Of a stretch of 64,000 bases of DNA, positions 12,401 through 23,649 are shown piece after piece. The stretch is taken from NCBI RefSeq assembly GCF_029633865.1, contig NC_079217.1, forward strand, positions 53,838,979-53,902,978, given 5' to 3'. Made by a program: the position numbers and the translations under genes. Within the stretch, counting starts at the first letter, position 1; each line of letters starts with the position of its first letter. The notes under the pieces are model-generated. The model was given only the letters and a program-made list of their open reading frames with translations. It did not search any database and was not told the origin of the DNA. Origin of the DNA: Lampris incognitus. Its lineage: Eukaryota > Chordata > Actinopteri > Lampriformes > Lampridae.

Positions 12401-12757
12401 GTGACATCAGTGATGGCCAGACACACCAGTGGGCCCTCAACAACAACAAAGCAGCTGAGATTTAGGTTAATGGCCCTTTGAACTCGGGTAAGAGTGCTGT
12501 TCTGCCTATTTACAGCGTACACCAGGGAAGAGCAGCAATAATGAGGCAAACTCTGGAGCAGCACCGCCACCACATACCAGCTGCTGGAAAAGGACTCCGG
12601 CTCTCAATGCATTTCTATAAGTCAGTAAACGTCCCAACATGGGCGCCCTTCCACCAAAAATGTATATCTCATACCCTAAGACCTTTGGCAATGTCGTATC
12701 ATTATTATTTTTTCTCTTAGAAAAGCCATTTAAAATCTAAAGCGGTGGTGCTCGTAC
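9090..12757. other. Non-coding stretch downstream of hip1 exon 1 (intron)
   Basis: hip1 exon 1 is spliced leftward into this region, so it should be hip1 intron 1. Seen here: a (CT)n run at 9356-9404, a poly-C run near 10281 and an (AAAC)n run near 11329-11353. No other exon is convincing. Confidence 0.6.
9356..9404. repeat. (CT)n microsatellite
   Basis: About 24 CT units, followed by CCCT and CTGT variants. Confidence 0.95.
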
Positions 12758-12874
12758 CTGGCCTCGTTCAAAGTTTTCCTTCTCCAGCTCCAGGCTGTTG
12801 GCCCCACCGGTCCGCCGGATCACTTTGGGAATAGCGTTGGGTACTTGCTGCATGGAGCTTTTCACTCTATCCAT
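12758..12874 (-). CDS. hip1: Huntingtin-interacting protein 1, first coding exon
   Basis: On the minus strand, ATG at 12874 in a strong context (AAAAATGG) opens 39 codons: MDRVKSSMQQVPNAIPKVIR, then an acidic stretch ending NFERGQ. A donor GTACGAG follows at 12757 in phase 0. This matches the HIP1 family N-terminus (human MDRMASSMKQVPNPLPKVLS, ending SFERTQ at the same exon boundary). HIP1 is a clathrin- and actin-linked endocytic adaptor with an ANTH lipid-binding domain, coiled coil and talin-like domain. This exon gives only the residues before the ANTH domain, and the remaining exons lie left of the window. An in-frame upstream ATG exists at 12937, but the sequence between is low-complexity and not HIP1-like. 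Confidence 0.88.
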
Positions 12875-12939
12875 TTTTGCTTTTTGTTTTTTGTTTGTTT
12901 TTTGGTCTGTCTTCGAGATAACACACAGCCGCAGCAAAC

Positions 12940-13210
12940 CAACGAAGAGAAAGCCCGTCTCTCTGCGTGCCGTCTAGAGGGAAATAATCCACGGGAACTA
13001 TAGCGAGAGGGGGGCCATGCTGCTCTCCGCGGTCGGAGCTCTTCTACACGGTCATCTGGCGTCTCTCGCGCCGACGCCTCGGCCGCTGTCGGCAGCGTGA
13101 GCGTAACATTCGGCGCCGCGTCAAGCCGCGCGGCCGGCGACCCACTTATCGGACACCGGCTTCAAAATAAAAGCGCCCGCTTGCTCGCAACACGTGCAGG
13201 TACACTGACC
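12940..13210 (-). promoter_or_regulatory. CpG-rich hip1 promoter and 5' UTR
   Basis: CpG-dense sequence (for example GGCGCCGCGTCAAGCCGCGC near 13112) directly upstream of hip1 exon 1 on the minus strand. No TATA box is obvious, consistent with a broad CpG promoter. The transcription start is not resolvable by eye. Confidence 0.65.
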
Positions 13211-13599
13211 CAAATTGCGCAGATGCTTTGAGGTACACACGTGTAAGTCTGCGCGGTAAGCCCTTTTAACACAACACGGTTTCACGTCACTATCCAGAAG
13301 TACATTTTTACAAAATGCGTTCTGACGAGTCGTGATTACGGTGTGAGCAGTCGGAATAATAATTCAAGTTGAGTCAGCAAAGCCCCTAGGATTATCTAAA
13401 CCACCCCAACTATGGACTGTTCCAGCTGCTACCGTCAGGCGAGCGGTACCGCCGCCCCAAAGCCCGGACCAGCAGGCTCTGGAACAGCTTTTTCCACCAA
13501 CCAACCAACCAACCAGGCTTTTGAACAAAGAACATTAAAGACACTAAGCCGGTTGCCGAACTGACTGGTACTGACCTATGATCTTCAGCGCATCATCAG

Positions 13600-13601
<2 letters not shown>

Positions 13602-13674
<73 letters not shown>
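13602..13674. repeat. (CA)n microsatellite
   Basis: About 36 uninterrupted CA units; likely length-polymorphic. Confidence 0.97.
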
Positions 13675-13675
<1 letters not shown>

Positions 13676-14120
13676 AATTCAATGATACTTAATTGGCATG
13701 ACTGCATTAATTACATCCAAAGGAGTTGAATCAAGTGCAACTGGACTTGGTATATATCCGTGAAGACGTTTCGCCTCTCATCCAAGAGGCTTCCTCAGTT
13801 CGTGCCTTTCTGACTAGACCAAGCTAGTCTGACTGGCTGGTGATGAGACTCAGATATTTAGCCTCTTTGGAGTCGTTATCAGAGCTATAGATGTCCATGG
13901 CTCTTTGTGTTCCGATGTTTAGCAACGCCCGTCGTTATCAGAGCTATTGATGAGCGTGGCTCTTTGTGATCCGATGTTAAGCAGCGACGGTCGTTGGGGG
14001 TGTTAGTTTCGACTTCGTTAGTGCTCCATTCGGTGGTCATGAGACGTTGGAGCCGTTAGTGACCGACTGTTGTTCTTGGAGGCTAAGATTCTTGAGTCTC
14101 CTGGGTAGAGATGACATGCA
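13675..14120 (-). repeat. Dispersed teleost repeat carrying a hammerhead-like core
   Basis: Contains CATCCAAAGGAGTTGAATCA, a block common in fish repeats, then at 13765-13798 a motif whose minus strand reads CTGAGGA, a GCCTC/GAGGC hairpin, GAAACGTC. Related motifs lie at 28211, 30173 and 46951. Penelope-like elements are known carriers of hammerhead ribozymes, but no protein-coding part survives here to prove the class. Confidence 0.6.
13874..13992. repeat. Two-copy tandem repeat, 59 bp unit
   Basis: CGTTATCAGAGCTAT recurs at 13874 and 13933, followed in both by matching GGCTCTTTGTG and TCCGATGTT blocks. It lies inside the preceding repeat. Confidence 0.8.
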
Positions 14121-14245
14121 TTCATTCACAGACAAGCATCAATTACAATGTTGCCAAAGCAGGGGACAGCAAAACAGGTCAACAGAGTACCCCAAAATTT
14201 TTTTTTAAAGGAAATGGAAAAAGGAATAGCTAGAACTGGCAGAAA

Positions 14246-14768
14246 TGTTATGGCAAGGGCTGGAGCAGAACCAAAAGAGGCAGTTCAGAGGCAGTGGATC
14301 GGCAGCGGGTTTATCAACAAAATTAAACAAGGAAAAACACAAGAATAAAGTGTCTTGTGTATGGTGCGTTGTTCGTCTTGTTTGTGGGATGTGTGTCTAA
14401 ATTGTGTGTGATGACCAGCGGGTTGTGTGTCCAGGCTATGTGTAAGTATTTACTCTACGTGTGGTGCGGTATGTAAATGGCGTGTCCAATGTATGAAATG
14501 TGCGTGCAGGCAAAGGTGTCCATGGTCCGTGATCCAAGAGAGAAGAGTGAGTCCTTTAGAGGTCCAAAACCAAAAGCCGGGAGTTCCAAGTGAGAGGTTA
14601 GTATTATGTTCAGTCAATGACCACACCGGGAGCCACGTTTATAACTTTTACTTAACCCACATCAACTCGACACTTTTCACCTTGCCGTAATTCACACTGC
14701 CCTCTGCCCTTCTTAAAGACACAGTAACTGCTAGTGCTTAACCATAAAAGTCAGACTCGGGCATAACA
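14246..14768 (-). mobile_element. LTR (3') of a gypsy retrotransposon
   Basis: A 523 bp segment with 7 bp inverted termini, TGTTATG at 14246 and CATAACA ending at 14768. On its inner side lies a plus-strand C/T tract (14770-14792). Read on the minus strand this is the polypurine tract that primes plus-strand synthesis just before the 3' LTR. A TATAAA-like box occurs within. The pol remnant at 15028-16500 is in the matching orientation, so this is its 3' LTR. Confidence 0.75.
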
Positions 14769-15027
14769 CTATTTTCTCCCCCACCCCCCTTGAGAAAGTA
14801 ACATAACATAACATATCAGTCCCTACCTAGATGTCCCTTAACCATTCGTAACATAGCCCCTGTGCCAGACAGGCGGAACCCTCACCCTCTGAGGGCGAGC
14901 AGGCTGGGGAGCAGGGCCTGGCAATGGCGGAGGGTTACCACCCACCCGGTTTGCCTCCGGTCTGGGCTGCCAACTGAGAGCAGCAGCTGGGGACAGGGAT
15001 GATGCAGGGTTTGTAGGGGCTACAACC

Positions 15028-16500
15028 CTATGCAGGCGGTTTGAGTGCCAATGAGTCCCATCGTCTAGTCTTGTAGGTAGCCGGTCCCAGCTGCTGAGTC
15101 ACCTGATGGGGCTCCGACCAGTATGACCGTAGCTTGTTCTGGCAGTGGGCGTGTTTGATCCTGACCCAATCCCCCACAGACAGAGAGGGAGTCTGTACTC
15201 GGTGGGAGGCATCAAGCCTCTGTTTCATCCGGGCCTGTGAGCTTCGGACCTGAGTTCTGGCTTTCTGGAGCCCTGGGCTCTCGTGTGCAGTGGCTGGCCC
15301 CGCTCTCAAGCGCTCCAGTGGTTGCTTTAGTTCCTGCCTGATCATGAGCAGAGCCAGTGTCCCCCCCCCGTGCCGGAGTGCTTGGATGCCCAGATGGTCA
15401 GGAGAGTTTGGCTGAGTGCAGTGCTGAAGGTTTTCCCTTCCTTCAGACAAGCTCGAATTCCATTCTTGAGAGTTTTGTTCAGTCTTTCCACCCCTCCGTT
15501 ACTCTCTGAGTGGTACACTGCTGTACTGATGTGCTTGATGGACCACAGTGACAGGAACTCTGAGAACTCTGCTGATGCAAATTGGGGTCCATTGTCCGTC
15601 GTGATGACATTGGGCAGGCCCCAGTGCCCAAACAGCTTGTCGAGGCAGTCGATGATGGTGTGTGAGGTGATGGAGCCCAGTTCGATGGCCTCTGGCCACT
15701 TCGAGTGAAGGTCATGCACGACCAGCAAGTGACATGCGTGGGTGCCCCATGGAGCTCTCCACAGAGGTCAATCTGGATGTGCTCCCATGGTGTGGACAGC
15801 CACAGGGTTGGAGTGAGGGGTGCCGTGGTAGGTTGGCCGGTTTTCCCACTCAGAAGGCAGCAGGTGCAGTTATGCACCAGCTCCTCTGTGTCAGAGTCTA
15901 TGTGAGGCCACCGCACGGTGTCTTGGCAGCACTGTTTCACCTTGACCACCCCCAGATGCCCATCATGCACCATTTGCAGCACTCCCTTAGAGTCTCTGGT
16001 ACAATGGCATGGTAGCCACGGGAGAGGCACACCTCCCCCCAGCAGGAGAGCTTGTCGTGGACTTTATGGTAGGGGAGCAGCCTGTCATCCACCTTGGCAA
16101 GTCAGCCATCCTGGACGTAGGCATGAAGGGTTGTGAGTGTCTCATCCTCAGCCGAGGCCTGCTGCAGCTCGGCCAGGGTGACTACTGTGCTGAGGGGCCC
16201 ATGCAGCATGTGGACACAGTTGTCATCCTCTGGCGTCACCCCTCTTATCCTCTTTGGTCATTGATGGTTCGGGACAGGAGGTCGGCCACCATATTGGTAT
16301 GCCCCAGCAAAAATTCGAGTCTGAAGTTGTACTGATTCAGCCTATCTGCCGATCTCAGTAGTCTCATGGGCCTGTGCCCCGAACCTCGGGTCGCCAGCAG
16401 AGCCGTCAGCGCCTGATGATCTGTGCAGATAGTGAAAGCCCTGCCGTACAGGTAGACATGCCAGCGTTCGCATGTCCACAGGCAGACAAGAGCTTCCCTC
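15028..16500 (-). pseudogene. Ty3/gypsy pol, RNase H and integrase part
   Basis: Minus-strand fragments in order: RNase H (about 16245-16500, with TDHQALTALL and ADLLSR), an integrase zinc finger (HDGHLG and NCTCC, about 15860-15980), the integrase core (TTDNGPQFAS and ESNGGVERLNK, about 15490-15730) and a C-terminal domain (HCQNKLRSYW region, about 15130). The pieces lie in different frames, so frameshifts have destroyed the polyprotein. An L1 inserted at 16519 separates this half from the reverse transcriptase half at 22932-23649. Confidence 0.9.
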
Positions 16501-16519
16501 TCCCCCACTGAGTACTTCT
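16501..16519. repeat. Target-site duplication of L1 (left copy)
   Basis: TCCCCCACTGAGTACTTCT, 19 bp, is repeated exactly at 22913-22931. It is gypsy RNase H sequence, so the gypsy element was there first. Confidence 0.95.
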
Positions 16520-16699
16520 TTTTTTTTTTCAAAATAATTTTATTGCTTTTCACACAGGAAGGCAAGTGCATTTATACAGTTATACAGTAGAATTAAGAAT
16601 GATTGTGTTAGCAGTGGAACAATAAAGACAACAGTGTTATAATTGTCCTGCTAGTGATACAAAACACATCCCTCAAAGCAAGCCCACCCAATTCTCAAA

Positions 16700-16800
16700 A
16701 CCCCCCACCCCACCACCCATCCCATGAACCCCCCTCCCCACCACCCATCCCATGAACCCTCCTCCCCACCACCCATCCCATGAACCCCCTTCCCCACCCT
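16700..16800. repeat. C-rich minisatellite in the L1 3' UTR
   Basis: ACCACCCATCCCATGAACCC recurs three times with a unit near 31 bp, with small CT changes. Confidence 0.85.
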
Positions 16801-17042
16801 CCACTCCAGTCCCCCCCCCCCCCGCCCACTATCCCGCCCGTTCCCCTGGGGTCACATTCATACACACACATTCATTTCAAGGGAGAGGGGAAGGAGGAGA
16901 AAAAAAGGGGGCCAACTAAAGAGAGTTGAGAGAAAACATGGTAAACGAAGAGAGATGGTAAACTAAAAGGAATAAAATAAGGATAACATGAAAAGAGTGA
17001 CTAATGAATAATAAAAAAGAGGGGGGGTGGGGTCAGCTCTGA

Positions 17043-20000
17043 TCAGTCAGTTTCTTCATTGATAGTTAAGGTGTCAATGTGTTCTAAGAGGGGTTGCCAA
17101 GTTTTACGGAATGTCTGTAGAGAACCCTTTAATGAGTATCTAATTTTCTCAAGCTTGATGCAGTGTAGTATCTGCTGAATCCAGCTATTGTGAGTGGGAG
17201 GGGAAGAGTGGGTCCATTTAAGAAGTATGAGCCTTCGGGCAAGTAGAGTAGTAAATTCAATAACTTGGTTTGTGGCCTTAGGAAACATAGGTTGGGATTC
17301 GGCAATTCCAAGGAGGGCAGTGAGAGGGACAGGGTCTATCACTGTCTCCGAGACGGTACTTAATGTATCAAAAATGTTTGTCCAGAACTCAGCAAGCCGC
17401 AGACATGACCAGAACATATGTATGTAATCAGCTGGAGACTGTTTATATCTGTTACATGAGTCTGTTCTGTCTGGATAAATCCTAGCTAGTCTAGCGTTGG
17501 TATAGTGGACTCTATATAAAACCTTACACTGCAATAAACTGTGTCTTGCACATATAGAAGAAGTGTGTACAAGGTCTAGTGCCTGCCACCATTGCCATTG
17601 CCACCATCTGTCATAGTGGTCCCGAGGTCCTGGTCCCAAGCGGCTCTCAGGGAGTCTAGGTGAGTTGGGTTTAGTCTGAGTATGTTATTGTATAGGATTG
17701 AGATGAGACCCTTACGACTAGCGTCTGGACACAGAAACGAGTCTAACTGTGTTTCTGGTGGGCGACCAGGGAGCTGTGGGAACTGGTTTTTAACAAAGTG
17801 CCTGATTTGGAAGAAGCGGAACAGGTGGGTGTGTGGAAGGTTAAATTTTATTGACAGCTCTGCAAAGGAGGAGAAAACACCATTAGCGTACAGATTGTAG
17901 ATGGTTAATAGTCCTTTTTCTGACCAAATTTGGAACACTGGATCAGAGCAAGATGGTAAGAAGAGGTGGTTTCTATATACTGGGGCTAGACCCGTTGGAG
18001 AGTGCAGGCCAAACTGCTTCCTAAACTGGTTCCAGATCCTTAAAGTGTTTGTGACTACTGGGTTCTGTGATATTTTTCTAGCTGAGGGGGGTAACTGCGA
18101 AGCAGATCACCGACCAGAGTGAGAGACGCGCAGAGGCCAGCTCCATCTGTGCCCAGAGAGGCAGGTTATCCTGTGCCGCTGTGGTTTTCCAGAAGAGAAT
18201 CTTACCGATATTACAAGCCCAGTAATAGTAGCGGATATTTGGCAAGGCCAGACCACCTTCACACTTGGGGAGTTGAAGGGCTGAGCTTTTGATATGTGCC
18301 CTTTTACTGCCCCACAGAAATGAGTTAATCATCTGATTGAGTGTAGAAAAAAAAGATTTCTTGATGAAAATCGGGATGTGGAGGAACACATAAAGAAAAT
18401 GAGGAGCAACTGTCATTTTAATCAGATTTACGCGTCCTGAAAGTGATAGAGGGAGGGAGGACCACCTAGACAGGTCAGACCTAAGACGATCTAACAGGGG
18501 TTGGACATTTTTTGCGAATAGCTCAGTAAAAGATTTGGTGAAGAAGACTCCTAAGTATTTGAATCCCTCGGTGACTCGTCTAAAGGGAAATGGAGCCTGA
18601 GGGAGTCTCTCCGCGGGAGGGTTAATAGGTAGATATTCACTTTTCTAGAGGTTAAGTTTGTATCCAGAAAGATTTTTGAATTGTTCCAGAATGTTCAGGA
18701 TTACGGGAATGGAAGACAGTGGGTCGGAAACGTAGAGCAGCAAATCGTCAGCGTATAAGGACAGTTTATGAGACACCCCAAACCGTGTAATGCCCTTAAA
18801 TCTGTCCTCTCCACGGAGCCACATGGCTAGTGGTTCCACGGCCAAGGCGAACAATAATGGGGATAATGGACAACCTTGGCGGGTGCCGCGGTAGAGTGAG
18901 AACTGGCTTGATCTAGTGCCATTAATATAGACCGACGCTACAGGGGAGGAGTACAGGACTTTTATCCAAGAGACAAAATTGGCACCTAGACCAAATTTTT
19001 CAAGTATGTAAAACAAGTACCCCCACTCCACTCTGTCAAACGCCTTTTCCGCGTCTAAGGAGAGCACTATTTCAGGTGAGTCGGTGGCGGAGGAAAAGAG
19101 TATATTAAACAACCTTCTAGTGTTAAAAAAGGATTGTCTTCCGTGGATGAAACCCGTGTGATCGGGGTGAATCAGAGCCAGCACGACTTTTTGGAGACGA
19201 CACGACAGAACCTTGGCCAGTATTTTTAAGTCCACATTAAGAAGAGCGATCGGCCTGTAACTGCCACAGAGGAGTGGGTCCTTAGACTTTTTGAGCAGCA
19301 GTGTAATTGAAGCCTCTGATAAAGTAGAGGGCAAACAGCCTACTAAGAAGGCATCATTGTAGACCCTCACTAAGATTGGGGCGAGTACTTTTGAAAAGGT
19401 TTTATAGAACTCAGTGGTGTAGCCATCAGGCCCAGGTGCCTTACTGCTTTGTAGTGACTTTATTGCATCCTAAACTTCTAGAATTGTTATGGGAGCGCCC
19501 AGCTCGCTAGAGTCATCCACCTGGGGAAGAGTCAATAGATCTAGAGGATTCAAGTTGTCCCAGTCAAACAGTGATGAGTCGGATGAGTATAATTTAGAGT
19601 AGTATTCAGAGAAGACGTTACTAATTTTTATAGGGTCTGTTGTGACCTCGCCAGTGTGTGACTGTATTTTAGGTATCAGCCGGGATGTACTTTCCGCACG
19701 TGCTTGGTATGCAAGACGTTTTCCTGGCTCATCTCCCTGTTCGAAAAAGCGCTGTCTGGTACACAGGAGGAGTCTCTCAACTTGACCGGTTGATAGTAAA
19801 TCGTACTGCGATTGAAGTTGAAGCCGTTTTGTATATAGAGCTGGAGAGGGGTTCTGTGAGTATTGTCTATCCAGTTCTCGTATTGCATCTGAAATTTCTA
19901 TCAATTTTGAACGTTCTTGCTTCTTGAAATGGCAGACAAACAAAATTATATGTCCGCGGAGGCACGCCTTAAAGGACTCCCAAAGTGTGCCACTACTAAC

Positions 20001-20842
20001 ATCTGATGTGTCATTTATGTCAAAGAAGACCTGAATTTGTGTAGCAAGAAAGCTTTTAAAATCCGGCTCAGCTAATAAATGTGTATTAAATGTCCATGGT
20101 TTGGAAGGTGGTCTGCCATGAGGGAAATTAACCTCTACAGATGTAGGGGCGTGGTCAGAGATAACTATGCTGTGATAGTCACAGGAGCGAACATTGTGAG
20201 TTAGATTAGTAAAAAGAAATCTATCCGTGAATAAGTGTGGTGAACATGTGAGAAGAATGAGTAAACCTTGTTGGAGGGGAATTTAGTTCTCCAAGGGTCT
20301 ATTAAGCCCAGTTGCTCAGCATGATATTTTAAAATGTTGGCGGACTTTGACGTTGTTGAGAGTGTGGAGGATGACCTGTCTAGTACTGTATCCTGAACCT
20401 GATTGAAGTCCCCACCAATGATAATATAGTGATCATTGGTATTAGGTAAGGAGGAGAAAAAATTAGACATGAATTTGTCGTCATCCCAGGTTGGAGCATA
20501 CAGTGAGGCCAGGACCACGGGAGTATTCTGTAATCTACCTGTCACTATAACATAACGACCATTGGTGTCGGCTATGGTGGTGACTGGTTCAAAAGCCACA
20601 TTCTTGTTTATAATAATTGCGGCACCTCTAGCTCTCTCAGAGAAATCTGAGTGGAACAGGTGTCCCATCCATGATCTTTTGATTCGAGAAATGTCTGAGG
20701 TGCGGATATGTGTCTCCTGTAAAAAACAAAGGTTACCTTTAAGATGCTGCAAGTGACTGGTCACTTTGTTAGCTTTGATGGCAGTATTCATCCCTTTAAC
20801 ATTCCAGGAGATGAAGCGGATGTTTCTACCACTCACTGACAT
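17043..20842 (-). pseudogene. L1 ORF2: endonuclease and reverse transcriptase
   Basis: Read on the minus strand, the start at 20842 gives an apurinic endonuclease-like domain (NIRFISWNVKGMN, then FLQETH, IIIGGDFN and SRIDFF; 20201-20842). The reverse transcriptase follows at 18645-19370, with YRPIALLN, TRQGCPLSPLLF and the catalytic YADD at 18744-18755. After it come the L1-type blocks FLWGSKRAHIKSS (near 18310) and a C-terminal Cys/His block CNRYKQSPADYIHMFWSC (near 17420). Frame changes and stops between these parts (for example around 18420-18640 and 19944-20200) break the ORF. Confidence 0.92.
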
Positions 20843-21689
20843 GGTTCGCTAAGTCGTACCTGTACCTGAAATTGAGCTGAGAGGGGGGGGGGGCAAAAAA
20901 GGGGACCAACACGCATCACACACTCACACACATACTCACCCCAGGGGGACCCCAGTCCCGCAGGAAACTGCAAGCTTACAAATCTCCCTGGATACAATCC
21001 TTCCTGGATAAACATATCCTTCCCAGGTTAATCTCCCTCCCCAATGAAATAAAACAATTCCCATCTTAAACCTTTGTATAGAGAAATGTAAAACATAGAA
21101 CATTGTGTATGAAGAGAGGGAAAGTGGAAAAAAAGACTGTAATGGTCGGTTCTGACGTCCCTTCTCAAACATACCTTTCTCAAATATTAAACTAAATATG
21201 GCCAGTCAACTGTGCTGGGTGTAGCATTAACATCAGGCACGGAAGCACCCATTTGTGTACTGACAAGTAACGTAGCCCAACAGTGATCAGAAATGAAAGA
21301 AAAATAAAAGCAACATATGAAGCAGCATGGAAGCTATAAGCGCAGTCAGTAATAACATGTTCACGTTAAGTAGCCTGTAACGTTGGTAAAATAAACAAGA
21401 GGGAGGAGAAAGTAACGTTACCGACATAATAAGTCCAGCGGTGTCAGCTGCGCATTGTTCAGAGTCCAGTGTGGTCGCGATTCTGATTGGAACTGGAAGC
21501 GGCCAAACCCGCATATAAGTGAGCTCAAGTCCCAAATATGATGTAAAAAAAAAAATGAAACATTTGGATTTGAGAAAAAAAAACGCTGTTACCAAACACA
21601 ACAACGAAGTCTCCATCAAAAGTGTGTGCACAGTAGCGTGGGTAAGAACCGATCTTTAGTCTGTGGTGACGTCAGCGTCTGGCTGTGTT

Positions 21690-21870
21690 CTGTTGGCTAG
21701 CCAACGCTAGCTAGCTAGTAGCACGCCAGCCAACGCCAATGCTAACGCTAGCGTTAGCCCGAGGCTTGCCCGAGCCAGCCAACGCTAGCTATGTTAGCAT
21801 GTCAAAGCTAGCGAGTCAGCCAATTAGCCGTTTAGCTACCGCGTTACCATTAGCTACATACCGTATCGGA
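21690..21870. repeat. GCTAGC/GCTAACGCTAGC-rich palindromic segment in L1
   Basis: Between ORF1 and ORF2 a 180 bp stretch repeats GCTAGC, GCTAACG and CCAACGCTAGC many times. Its role is unknown. It lengthens the inter-ORF gap to about 1 kb, unusually long for L1. Confidence 0.65.
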
Positions 21871-21902
21871 GCGACGTGGAGTGTCTGGTTTATGGAGCTG
21901 AT

Positions 21903-22814
21903 TTACGAGTGACTGCTCAAAAGATATTTCTCAGCTGCATCCACAGACGAAAGCCGCACCCTGTCTCCGTTCCCCGTCGTAATCATCAACCTGGCTGGGT
22001 ACTGGAGGCTGGGCTTGAGACCACGCTGGTAGAGTTGCTCCATCACTTCGCGGTAGGGAGCCCGCTGTTCCTGCACATCAGGGCTGTAGTCTTGGTAGAA
22101 GGTGATCGGCTTGTTCTGATAGCGGAGCTCTGCTCTGACCCTGGCTCTGCTCTGACCCGGGCTCTGCTCTGACCCGGGCTCTGCTCGTCTTCTCCGGGCC
22201 TCGCGGAGCACTTTCTCTTTCGTTTGGAAGTTGTGGAACCAGGCCTCGGGCTTTCGCCCGGTCCTGGTTTCGCTGTCAGCGACCTGTGGGCCCTGTCAAC
22301 TTCGGGGGGGTTGGGCAAGATGTCAGTCCCCAGGATCTGGTGCAGGAATTCGGAGAGAAAAGCGGTTGGTTGTGGACCCTCGACCGATTCTGGGAGCCCA
22401 ACGATGCGGATGTTGCTGCGTCTGCTCCGGGATTCGAGATCTGCGGTTTTAGCTTTTAATTTGGCGTTACTGGTCATCAGTTCGTTGCACTTAGTTTCCA
22501 GTGCCTTCAGGCGATCGTCGGTAGATACAGCGCCTGTCTCCAGAGAGGTGATCCGCTGCCCCTGATCGGTTACCGTTAGCTGTATCATGTCGAGTTTGCT
22601 TTCCACTGGGGAGATGGCGGCCATCTTGAATTCTGCAGAGAGCTTCCTTCTGGGTTTCAAGCAGGCTGACAATGGCAGCCATGCTCACAGCGCCATTAGC
22701 CATGCTAGTAGTCTGGTCGATGACAGCTTCAGCTTTAGACATGATGGCAGGGTCTTTTTTGTTCCTCTCTAACTTCTTATTTACTAGTTTACCTTCAGGC
22801 TTCGATTGGCTCAT
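21903..22814 (-). pseudogene. L1 ORF1 (RNA-binding protein), frameshifted
   Basis: Starts at 22814 (MSQSKPEGKLVNKK), shifts frame near 22600, continues with a coiled-coil-like part (LETGAVSTDDRLKALETKCN) and the L1 ORF1 RRM signature RRSNIRIVGLPES, then DRAHRSL. It shifts again into a C-terminal part with LRYQNKPITFYQDYSP. Between RRM and C-terminus an 18 bp tandem (about 22127-22190, GCTCTGCTCTGACCCGGG) encodes repeated Ser-Glu-Gln-rich units. Confidence 0.85.
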
Positions 22815-22912
22815 GTTTTTAGCAAGCTAGCGCAGTTTAAGATGTAATAATTCGAAATGCGTTTGGGAGGGAGAGTGAAGCGCCCCTACTCCTCAGCCAC
22901 CATTACCGGAAG

Positions 22913-22931
22913 TCCCCCACTGAGTACTTCT
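22913..22931. repeat. Target-site duplication of L1 (right copy)
   Basis: Exact partner of 16501-16519. The gypsy frame resumes directly after it. Confidence 0.95.
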
Positions 22932-23649
22932 GCTCCGCTGGAGTGAATGCCCGTGAGGCGAAAGCCACTGGACGCTCTACCCCATCATGGACCGGGAGAG
23001 CACTGCACAAAGTGCCACCCCGGACGCATCACAGGTGACCATGGTGGGCGCAGTCAGCCCGAAATGGGCCAAAGTGGGTGGGGATGTGAGCTGCTGTTTG
23101 ATGATGCCCACAGCCTCCCGGCATCCTGGGGTCCAGTTCCATACAGCATCCTTCCGTAGCAGCTGGTGCAGGGGAGCCGTTGAGTCGGAGTAGTGTGGCA
23201 TGAGAGGAGATAGTAGGCAGCCATCCCCAGAAAAGAGGACAGCTGGGACAGTGACTGTGGGTCTGGCAGGCACAGAATGGCCTCCGTGTGGGACATGATT
23301 GGGGTGATACCCCCTTGGAGAGCCGGAAACCCAGGAACTCGACCTCCTTGGCACTAAACACACACTTCTCAGTGTTCAGTGTGACCCCGTGTTGCTTGAA
23401 GCACTGGAAGACCTGTTCCAGGCGAGCATCGTGCAGTGTGGCAGAGGGTGTGTGTACCACCACGTCGTCCAGGTAGATGGCAACCCCCTGAATGCCAGCT
23501 AGGATGAGTGACATTATTTTCTGAAAACAGCTTGGGGCTGATGACAGCCCAAAAGCCATGCGCTTGTACCTGAACACCCCAACATGTGAGATGAAAGCTC
23601 TGAGGTCCATGCTGGTAATAACCGGTAATAACAAATGTATAGTGCACAT
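22932..23649 (-). pseudogene. Ty3/gypsy pol, reverse transcriptase part (5' truncated)
   Basis: On the minus strand: FISHVGVFRYKRMAFGLSSA, the catalytic YLDD at 23464-23475 (IYLDDVVVHTPS), FLGFRLS, then a frame change into the connection and RNase H start (HYSDSTAPLHQLL, VTCDASGVALCAVLS). Homology begins abruptly near 23620, so the 5' half of RT, protease, gag and 5' LTR are missing. Confidence 0.9.

Larger units (their letters stand above)
16520..22912 (-). mobile_element. Nearly full-length L1-type LINE nested in gypsy
   Basis: About 6.4 kb on the minus strand. A poly-T run at 16519-16530 is the poly-A tail. A 3' UTR follows, with a C-rich tandem (about 16700-16800, unit near 31 bp), then ORF2, an inter-ORF region and ORF1, with a 5' UTR at about 22815-22912. 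Exact 19 bp duplications at both sides mark target-primed insertion into the gypsy RNase H region. Coding is frameshifted, so it is probably dead. Confidence 0.93.

Noticed and set aside
13602..13674. CRISPR-like regular array
   Set aside because: A plain dinucleotide repeat with no spacers, in a eukaryotic genome.
22224..22565. 113-codon plus-strand frame
   Set aside because: Antisense to L1 ORF1.
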